Origin: Amaurobius ferox
Taxonomy: Eukaryota; Arthropoda; Arachnida; Araneae; Amaurobiidae
Assembly (NCBI GenBank): GCA_951213105.1
Contig: OX578135.1
Location: forward strand, 160,137,250 to 160,201,249
Length of the DNA: 64,000 bases
Direction of reading: 5' to 3'
Positions 55,960 through 64,000 of the stretch are shown piece by piece (within the stretch, counting starts at the first letter, position 1; the number at the start of each line of letters is the position of its first letter). The translations under genes were made by a program, and so were the position numbers. The notes under the pieces are model-generated. The model saw only the letters and a program-made list of their open reading frames with translations, was not told the origin of the DNA and did not search any database.

Positions 55960-56265
55960 TTTTGAAAATGTTTTAAGAAGACAAACCACCCACAAAGAAA
56001 TATGTTACTTACGGAAAACCATTTTGACTCCATCGGGTTGCAGCCACTGCCGATTATTTCTCCCATACTGGGTAACAGAAAATCCCACCTTTCTACCTGT
56101 GAAATATCATCTTTAGTGCTCTCGTTCTCCATGACTCCATTCTCAATGACACGTTCCCGATTACCAGTTACCAATTTGCCTAAAGCAATCGATTGGAGAC
56201 AATAGGTGCGCTTCCTCCTTTCCAGAAAAGCTGATGCCAAAGCCGTAAGTTGAAGGCCGCTTTCA
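55960..56265 (-). other. Possible coding exon or segment G, copy 2
   Basis: The minus strand has a 95-residue open frame (55953-56240) of balanced composition, with GTAAGT at about 56005-56010 after TGGTTTTCC resembling a splice donor. No family is recognised. Part of it (55985-56060) is shared with 34725-34810, which argues for a repeat and not a unique host exon. Confidence 0.4.
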
Positions 56266-59200
56266 GTATTTCATCGCCATAGAATTACATTCACATGTAA
56301 CTCTATTCTAAATCTGCTTGGAATAACAAAATAAATTTGTTCTGGAGGATTTTAAAGCACGCCAATAGCTTTATAAGGCCGAGTTATCTATAAGACAACC
56401 CTCATTTTATCTCAAGAACCCCACCAGATTTTTATATAAAAAACAAAACAAAACAAATAGACATCTGATTTCATTTAAATGGATAGTATTTTATTCGGCG
56501 TAACTCTTCATAAATTGAAATTGTTGCCATAGATAGTAATATCCTTGAAATATTTCAATTTGGATATTATTTAGGCATAAATCATCTAATAGCATTTAAA
56601 CTACAAAGATAAATTAATTGGATGCCAGTGCAAAGAACTCTTGTCATAATGGGAAATGAAATCAAATCAATGAGCTCCGTCAAATCAGACAATGCTCTAT
56701 CATATTGTTTTACAACTTTTTTGATCATGTGAGCTAAATTCTATTTTCAATCAAAGGACAACAAATAGGCGTGATTAGCTAGTCGTAAAAAAACGACTTT
56801 TAAGCAAAATTTTTATTAAAAAAAACTTACTAACACTTTAGAAGTTTCCCGAGACATAGCGATTACCAATGGCAATGTTGACAAATGCTAAACTATTTCA
56901 CTTGGATTCAAATTTAATATATTTTATTGAAAAATTGTAAGAGCATACGTTTTATCAATTACATTTCTTAATACTAATACCGAGGTATTTGTTCTCTTCC
57001 ACACATAATTATTTAATGGTTGTGGATGACAATTTTCATCCCTGAATAAAAATAATGTTACACAGTTTTAGCAACAGATATCCAATCACAGGAATCACAG
57101 GAGCAATCACATAAAGGTCGTGGTTCATAATCCTGATTTTCAAGATTGTTGAATTTTTTTTTCATTTTTAGGCTGAATTTTGCCTTAAAAGCAAATTCCG
57201 TTTTAATGAGATTTCATTGTACTATTCGAGCAGTTCAAATATTTTATAATTTAATCACTATGTCTTAGGGATCATTATGTTTTGAATACAAAATAAATAT
57301 CTGCAATATTCTACCTTCTTTCAATACGTTCGTTGCCAATTAACCCATTGAGAAATCCTTTGATAATAGTTCCTAACTTTTTTTTTCGGTTCTTGCAGAA
57401 TAATAGCATAATTTACGACAATGCTGAATTACATTCATAAAACGGCCCCTAAATCATAAAACTCTAAGCTTTCAAATACTCAAACCATGGGGTCCCGAAT
57501 TTTATGGATATGACCCTGTTTCCTCGCTCATTCCCTGTAAGAGATTTGTAAGAGAACATGTGATGGCAACAGCACAAAAAATAAATTGCGACCCGCAGTT
57601 CAAAATTTCGGGGGAAAAGATTATACAAAGAGATGTTTTCTGTCGAAGTGAGTGCGGGTTGACCCAGCCGAGGCCTGCTTCAGGTAAATTTTCTTTTTGT
57701 TTGAGGGTAATCTGTGAAGGACAGAAGGGTAAGGACACGCCCAGTTGGTAGCCTTTGGCCTAGTTTCTGGTAGAGGAGGATTTTCGGTGAAAAAATAAAT
57801 AGAACTTAGAACGCTCTGACATAACCCAGACCAGCCCGGCAATAAAAGGGCGGGGATTAAAATTTTGTAGGGAAACATATTTCCATGCCCTATATCGAGC
57901 AGCCAAAATAAGTTATGTACAATCTAGTATTCAAGCCTGACAAAGACTAGGGACTAACACTCTTAAATAAGATTAACAATAATATTTTAAAAAGTTTTAT
58001 TTTGTTTCATAATCTATGACGTTCAAAATCAAAAATAGTCGTATTAATTAAAAGTCGGCCTCCGTAATAAGTTCTGTCCCGTGGTAGATATTATGTATGC
58101 AGAAATTTAGCCTTCCAGCTCATTAGGTGGGTTTCTCAAGTTAACTTATTTTTTGTTTGAATTTTTAAATGAAATATTTAAAAAATTGAAAGGCCTTCCC
58201 CTGGTCCAATCTCCTTGAAATTAAATAGACCTATGACTTTTATCGATTAAAATAATCGGACCAAATTTTTTTCTATTCGCTCAATTTGTTTGATAAATAT
58301 CCACCCAAACATCGATTCTCGGGCATTTGGAACTTCAACTTTTATATACTTGATGGCACTTGTGACGCACTGACGTCGTTGTTTCTAAGTTTGGAAATTT
58401 TACGCACTGATAAACCCTAACAAAAGAGAAACCGGTCAATTAATACTGGCTCTTACACTGACAGGACGGTTTTGACTTCAACTAATTTAGTGATTGAAGT
58501 CCAGTAATAAGTGACGAGAAATTTGATATCTATGTTTTTGTTAAAAAAATTTCTTGAACCAACTATTTCACAGAATCAGAATCGGTTAAAGATAGAGCTT
58601 ATATGATTATTGATATGAATTCCGTGTTCGATTCTAGAGGGTATAGGGGTTCACTAAGAACTTTCACTTCCACTTCTGATTTTACTTCCGTATTTTTGAT
58701 ATCGAAAATTCAGCTAATTTTACAACATGAGTGTGCAAAAGAGTATAAAAATGCTTAGCAATTCCATCAAAAATGAAGTGCATACACTGCTAGCCACTCT
58801 CTTTCATAAATATTATCGTTGCTTTTGACATTTAATCTGAATATACATTAAAAACGGGGGTTTTAGAGAATAAATATTTGGGAATTCGCTAGTCATTTTT
58901 ATATGAGAAAAAAAACCTTTAGTGGTACTAGTAAAACTCGCCGGCTGCATAATTCGTTAAAAAGTAAGTTAAAACAAAAAATAAATAAATGTTAGAATCC
59001 GTGACAACGTATTTAAATAGTCAATAAAATTTCATTTTAACTCGCGCAATAAATGTGTAACATAAGAGATTAATCTATTTTAAATTACGAATAATGATAA
59101 CTTTTGTTTATGAAAGGTAAAATGAAAATATAGCATACATTTTAAACGTTAGAGTCCATGACAATGTATTTTATAGCGAGATACTGATAGGAGAGTACAG

Positions 59201-59441
59201 TTATATTCTCCACGCTTCATTACTCGCTTATTCACATCATATGCGAGCGAGCACCATCCGACGAAGACCGTTTCGAAAGTGTATTTTAGTCATTATGTCT
59301 CGAAATTTAATTTACCCAGCATGGTGATCTATATATTTTCGGTAAAAAAAAACTCAAAATCTATATATGACAACTCTTCAACCAAATATCAAGGTTGGTT
59401 TTTACGAGGGTTATAAGGCGCCCAAAACTAATTTTTCTATC
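56266..59441. other. AT-rich stretch, no feature recognised
   Basis: 3.2 kb without any of the repeat families above. The frames at 57502-57878 (60-85 residues, overlapping on both strands) have no motif. This is the longest apparently unique region in the window, possibly an intron or intergenic DNA. Confidence 0.5.
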
Positions 59442-59456
59442 TATATATATATATAT

Positions 59457-59502
<46 letters not shown>

Positions 59503-59519
59503 TATATATATATATTATT

Positions 59520-59552
<33 letters not shown>

Positions 59553-59570
59553 AATATATTTATATATTAT

Positions 59571-59608
<38 letters not shown>

Positions 59609-59609
59609 T
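59442..59609. repeat. (TA)n-rich microsatellite, first block
   Basis: Imperfect TA repeats with TTTA and AATA interruptions. The long Ile-Tyr frames here are not genes. Confidence 0.95.
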
Positions 59610-59689
59610 TTTTCGTTCAAGTGTATTCATTCCGGTGACCACTCGCTTTGGCGAAGAGATGTAAAATGCTCTGTCGAATGTTCCTCTAC

Positions 59690-59873
<184 letters not shown>

Positions 59874-60282
59874 CATGTAGACTCCCACGTGGTGGAATTG
59901 TTGTATGGATGTCCTGACGAGAATGCAATTTCGAACTAACAGCCGTTTTTTGTGAAGTTTCAGTTGATTGTTCTCCATGTCTTGATCTTCAATCTTGAGC
60001 TATTTATTATTACCGTTTCTCATTTTTTCCGTAATTGCATTTTCATTTTATATATATATTTATATATATATATACCTTTTTAATTATAATTTTTGCATAT
60101 TCATCTTCCCCTCACCCCCTTTCCATTACAGTGATAAGTTACCTTCTATTTTTATCCTTAGACTTGGTCTATACTTACATATTTGTAACAGATATGTTAG
60201 AGATGAGTTTTTTTGTACTTACCGTAGTTTATGCATAGTTTTCGATTAAACATTTCAATTTTTATTTATATATATATATATA

Positions 60283-61058
60283 CATTTTTTAAGAAATGCA
60301 AAATTTAAATTTTTATACGGTCCCCGTACAAAAACATTTCCAATGAATAACATGTGCCCCATACACTAATAACGTGATGTACAAAATTTCAGCATTTTAT
60401 CATAAAAAGTCCCAGAGATATGAAAAGACAAAAATGCTGACTTAAACCACTTTTCGATGCATCGACATGGGTTCTCAGAGGGGAAAAATCATGTCGGCAG
60501 ATAGCGTTTCAGGGGTGATACACAAATTAACGAAAGAAAACAATGATTACATAAATAATAATTTTGCTATTTATTGGTACAAAAGCATCTACACTGTGTA
60601 GAAATAATAACTTTACACAAAGGTTACAAAGCTTGTTCAAAATGTTTTTCATCCATGCCAAAGATCCATTAAAGATAAGAGGCAGATATTATTTGCCTAT
60701 GATGCATTTCTGCGTTGCGTCATTTGTACCCTTGCTGTAAACATTTACATTTTAATGTGTGATTAATCCCTCACCAATTTTGTTTAAACATATCTCTGGG
60801 ACTTTTTATGATAAAATACTGAAATTTTGTACATCACCTTATTAGTGTATGGGGTACATTTTACTTATTGGAAATTTTTTTTGTACGGAGGCCGTATAAA
60901 AATTAAAATTCGTATTTCTTCAAATTTAATCCCCTGAAAATTTTTATCGATTTCATAAAATTCTGTACCTTTTTCTACGCAACTTTGTAATTTATTATAT
61001 ATGTCTAAGATCAATATTTAAGGAATAAAAGCAGAGGTCAATGTTTTGGGGCACCCTG
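60283..61058. mobile_element. Fold-back transposon relic with one CAGGGTGCC end
   Basis: Inverted arms of about 132 bp (60290-60421 and 60791-60922) share TTTTTATACGG, CCCCATACACTAATAA and ATAAAAAGTCCCAGAGATAT. The right side continues to GGGGCACCCTG at 61058 followed by TA, the same terminus type as the elements at 1016 and 41276. The left side is cut at the TA-rich tract, so the left terminus is missing. No transposase remains. Confidence 0.78.
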
Positions 61059-61880
61059 TATATATTTTCGATTCCGATATTTTTGCCCACGCAGTTTCTA
61101 TTTCTGTTTACCGATATGTGCTCGAATTTGAGTTGCGACTTGCGGTTCGACAGATTTTAGTGTAGATGCTTCGGTCTTTATTTATAAATGCACGGTTACA
61201 TAAAAATTTACTCCACTATTGTAATGAGGCACATCTTTTAATTGGCTTTAAACAGTATTTATACGCGCTTTTCTTTTAGAAGATCTACAGTTATATAAGC
61301 TTGACATTTATAGTCCTCGATTATAAGCTCATCATATGTCGATACGCATAAAAGTGTCTAAATGATTTTATCTCATTCACATGCCTCTCCCAGTCATTGT
61401 TATTAATTACTATACTGTCCTCTAGCAAATCCCAATATGAGTCTTAATAAAATATACGATCCCTAAAAATTCGCAATTATAGCTTACGACTCCTCCCCCC
61501 CCCCTCCTTCAGCCAAACATACCTTTCCCAATAACAGTTGTTCAAGAATATTAAATTAACAAGTCCCACAGAAGCAGTAGAGATTATAAGAAAGTTATTA
61601 TTAATTTTCAGAGATATTAAATTATCGTCAATCTTGTCAATATCGCACCAAATTTGTCACCAGGTCGCCAAGTTGATCCCAGATTTGTCACCAACGTGAC
61701 AAATAGACTATATACTGTCTAACTATATCACATAAACTATGCCTAACTATACCACATAAGGGCTTCTTTATGTGACATATTTAGGCAATTTATTACTTTT
61801 GTTTTTGCTTGGTAGATTCTATTCATTATTTCTATTAACAAGTGTGCCAAAAGTGTGTCAAACAGATGTGTACAAACAGA
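61059..61880. other. AT-rich spacer with diffuse repeat
   Basis: 61370-61700 resembles 30640-30830 in parts and includes TTTGTCACCAGGTCGCCAAG, a weak relative of the HINE-A word cluster. No gene. Confidence 0.45.
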
Positions 61881-61929
61881 TACCTTACACCTGCGGGTAG
61901 GTCGGGCGGTCTGGGTCGAAGAAGAAGAA
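61881..61929 (+). mobile_element. SINE1-type 3' tail fragment
   Basis: TACCTTACACCTGCGGGTAG continuing GTCGGGCGGTCTGGGTC, then GAAGAAGAA in place of (CAA)n. Strongly 5'-truncated. Confidence 0.75.
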
Positions 61930-62106
61930 TTAATTAATTTAAAAGAAATAAATAAATGCTGAACTTTTACGAAAACCGTGCTTAAATAAAGCGAAAATAA
62001 CGATCCTAGCTTCATATAAATTTTAAAAAAGTCCAGTAATGTAAATTGACCTCTAAATAAATCATTAAAATTGTTATCTAAAAATTTATCAAATATTTAA
62101 AAGGAT
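61930..62106. other. AT-rich spacer
   Basis: Nothing recognised. Confidence 0.5.
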
Positions 62107-62231
62107 GTAAAGACCTTTGCTGCCCCAACCGGGAATCGAAGCCTGGATCTTCGAACTGGCCAGCCGACGCTCTACCGTTGAGCTACTGGGACAGAATTGC
62201 AAGCTCTTATCTTCGAAGTGGACTCTGCAAG
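62107..62231 (-). mobile_element. SINE2, tRNA-like retroposon, best-preserved copy
   Basis: The minus strand: TCCCAGTAGCTCAACGGTAG (box A), AGCGTCGGCTGGCC, then GCTTCGATTCCCGGTTGGGG (box B) and GCAGCAAAGGTCTTTACA. The D and T arms fold; the anticodon arm pairs only partly and lacks a clear T33-anticodon, so I do not call it a tRNA gene. Confidence 0.78.
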
Positions 62232-62904
62232 GAATTCTTATAAATATTCATATGCGTTGCTTGTCTTTAAGTTAAGTCTTCAACTTAATTATTGAAATAG
62301 AATAATTAACCCTTTTGAAAAAATACCACTATAATTAAAATAGAATAATTAACCCTTTTGAAAAAATACCGCTATAATTACCTCTTAAATTAAATAAAAT
62401 ATGAAACACCTGATAATGACCTAACACCTATGAAGAAATAATGTCTGTATTCTTGAAATCAATATTAAATAAAGGTTATAAGTTTCTTGTTTCCACCCCT
62501 GAAGGAAGATGATTTACCATTTTAATTCCCTGAAATTGTCTGGTTTTTTTTCGGGGGGGGGGGGCAGAATAAACGAAGTACCATGCCCCAAAATGCCAAG
62601 TGTTTCATGTCAAAATGCTAAGTTCTGATAAACTAAAGTTGTTAATTAAGATGAATCGTAATTAATAACTCCGTAGGGATTATTTTTTAAGTTCCCTAAT
62701 TCTAAGTCTTGTTACTCCGGTCGAGCCCTAACTCCAGGGACTAATTAGTACTATGTTATTTTTTTTGTGCTAAAACAAAAGCATGTGGGGGTTTTTAAAA
62801 TTAAAAATGCCATTTCAATTTATAATTTATTTGCTAACGAAGTGATTATAATAGTTGTCACGTATGTTTATTTTTCCTATTTAATTCATTTTTACTATGA
62901 TGCA
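62232..62904. other. AT-rich spacer
   Basis: A 45-bp sequence containing AATAGAATAATTAACCC is tandemly doubled at about 62297-62384, and a G12 run lies near 62553-62564. No gene. Confidence 0.55.
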
Positions 62905-63660
62905 CAGGGAAAGATTTGTGACGTGGGTCGAAAATTCAAATTCGAGTTTTCGAAGAAAGAGCACGTTTCAGGTATCCCTGGACAAGAATCGGTCGTTTTT
63001 GAGGTGGTGTGTGTGTGTGTTCATGAATCTGTAGATACGATATCTCACGAACACATGGAGCGTTTCGAACGAAATTGGGATTCTATTGATTTTAAACGCA
63101 GTCGAATGCTCAAAGAACTCTCCAAATTTTGAAATTAAATTTTAATAAGATCATTAAAAAATCAGAACCGTTAACAATGTTACGAAAATAACCATTTCGT
63201 AAGTAATTTTTTATTAGAAAACGATTGACACAAATTTTAGAACACTTACATGAATCGTTCTCGAGATATTGTTCGTTATTCTAAATAAATTTATTAAAAA
63301 CTCACATAAAAAAAATATATATATATTAACTATTGTGAAATATGTTCACTTTTCATATATGTAATATTATACGATAAATTTGTCAGTATCATTCTCGTGG
63401 ATCTAATTCGTTCCATTCACGAGAAGATACTTTTTGTAATAGTTTTGTATTTTGCCGCCTAACAATTCCACAACAGTCATTTATATATAAGAAATACACT
63501 GTTTGTTTGTAGCGCTTGACGATAAATTTGGTGAACTTGGTGATATTTCGCCCCAGTTTGACGAAAATATCGTTGAAAATTGCAAAAATGACGCTAAGTT
63601 TACAAAAATACCTTCAAATGGGGGGAATCAATTATTGAAACATTTTAATAACAATAATTG
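62905..63660 (+). mobile_element. HINE-A copy, strongly diverged
   Basis: It is recognised by GACGTGGGTCGAAAATTC, GAGTTTTCGA, AGAGCACGTTTCA, a TG run, AATGGAACG-like and CATTCTCGTGGATCT. The 5' palindrome (CAGGGAAAGATTT) and 3' hairpin are degraded. It is the oldest HINE-A copy here. The 121-residue open frame over its start is not credible. Confidence 0.75.
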
Positions 63661-63662
63661 AT

Positions 63663-63684
63663 ATTGGCGTCCATGGACGCCAAT
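63663..63684. other. Perfect 22-bp palindrome
   Basis: ATTGGCGTCCA followed directly by its exact complement TGGACGCCAAT, with no spacer. Followed by GTCTGCAAAGGGGGA. Confidence 0.97.
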
Positions 63685-63759
63685 GTCTGCAAAGGGGGAT
63701 CGAACAGTTTTTGATAGCGTATATCAAATACCTGTCTTTTTGAGAGGTTCTTCGTTTGG

Positions 63760-63796
63760 GACTGACGGTGTCCCACCCGTAAGCAAAAGGTTAATG
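63760..63796 (-). mobile_element. Possible piggyBac-like terminus
   Basis: The minus strand reads TTAACCTTTTGCTTACGGGT. TTAA followed by CCYTTTGC is the style of piggyBac ends. No second TTAA-flanked end was located, so this is a suggestion only. Confidence 0.3.
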
Positions 63797-64000
63797 ATAT
63801 AAAGTTGTGACATTCATAAAGTCATTACCATTTTGGCAATATGTTCTACTTTACACTTAAATAATGTAAAAACAATTTCTTTTCCTGAAGGATGTTTTAC
63901 CAATACCGCTTTCTAGTACCCATACTTTCTGATAAGAACTGCTCCTCTCTCGGAGTTCTGTCGCGCAGAAAGTTGTAGTTGTACAGGGAATTCCTTTTCG
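63797..64000. other. Window end, nothing recognised
   Basis: No gene or repeat identified. Confidence 0.5.

Noticed and set aside
62107..62231. Functional tRNA gene
   Set aside because: Box A and box B are present, but the anticodon arm pairs poorly, four related diverged copies exist, and a common non-tRNA tail follows box B.

Overview
The window is AT-rich eukaryotic DNA made almost wholly of transposable elements. I found no host gene that I can defend, no rRNA, no CRISPR array and no convincing functional tRNA. Long-TIR Tc1/mariner-superfamily transposons, tRNA-derived SINEs with (CAA)n tails, tandem Helitrons and a Ty3/Gypsy element together point to an arthropod. A chelicerate such as a spider is my best guess, made from memory of similar repeats and not provable here. 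Most short open frames are by-products of repeats.

Layout. 1-324 is the tail of a dispersed element (HINE-A). 1016-12601 is a Tc1/mariner-superfamily transposon with ~280-bp terminal inverted repeats. Its transposase frame is split by a complete Ty3/Gypsy retrotransposon (1887-11404) with two 1171-bp LTRs, a 4-bp target duplication (ATAC) and one intact 1867-codon gag-pol frame. 12748-17009 holds two oppositely oriented copies of HINE-C around a SINE. 18066-19979 has two HINE-A copies, followed by a 27-bp minisatellite. 21622-25402 has two decayed Tc1/mariner-type elements, the second carrying two retroposon insertions with clear target duplications. 26746-40372 is a dense series of HINE-A, HINE-B and HINE-C copies, often nested or in tandem, with SINEs between. 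41276-45558 is a decayed long-TIR transposon containing nested HINE-A copies and a 24-bp minisatellite. 46101-55903 is a head-to-tail array of canonical-type Helitrons on the minus strand. 56266-59441 shows nothing recognisable. 59442-61058 holds large (TA)n tracts and a fold-back transposon end. The rest is SINE pieces, an old HINE-A copy and a perfect 22-bp palindrome.

Main biological signal. Three unrelated-looking repeat families (A, B, C) share one architecture. Each has a 5' palindrome, a CA/TG or GACA microsatellite close to it, a 3' subterminal inverted repeat matching one arm of the 5' palindrome, and a small terminal hairpin followed by T-rich sequence. The inverted repeat has a common core, ACTTTCC, followed by a family-specific half. 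Families A and B also share the same terminal hairpin (ATGTG-CTGCC-CACAT). This fits non-autonomous Helentron-type elements (HINE/DINE-1-like). The window itself supplies filled and empty sites that place insertions in short A/T runs. No Rep-helicase gene is present, so any mobilising partner lies elsewhere.

How the parts relate. Nothing works as a host pathway. The window is a record of insertion order: DNA transposons and HINE/Helitron copies formed the older layer, further HINE copies inserted into them, and the Gypsy element, with LTRs identical by eye and an intact frame, is the youngest large insertion.
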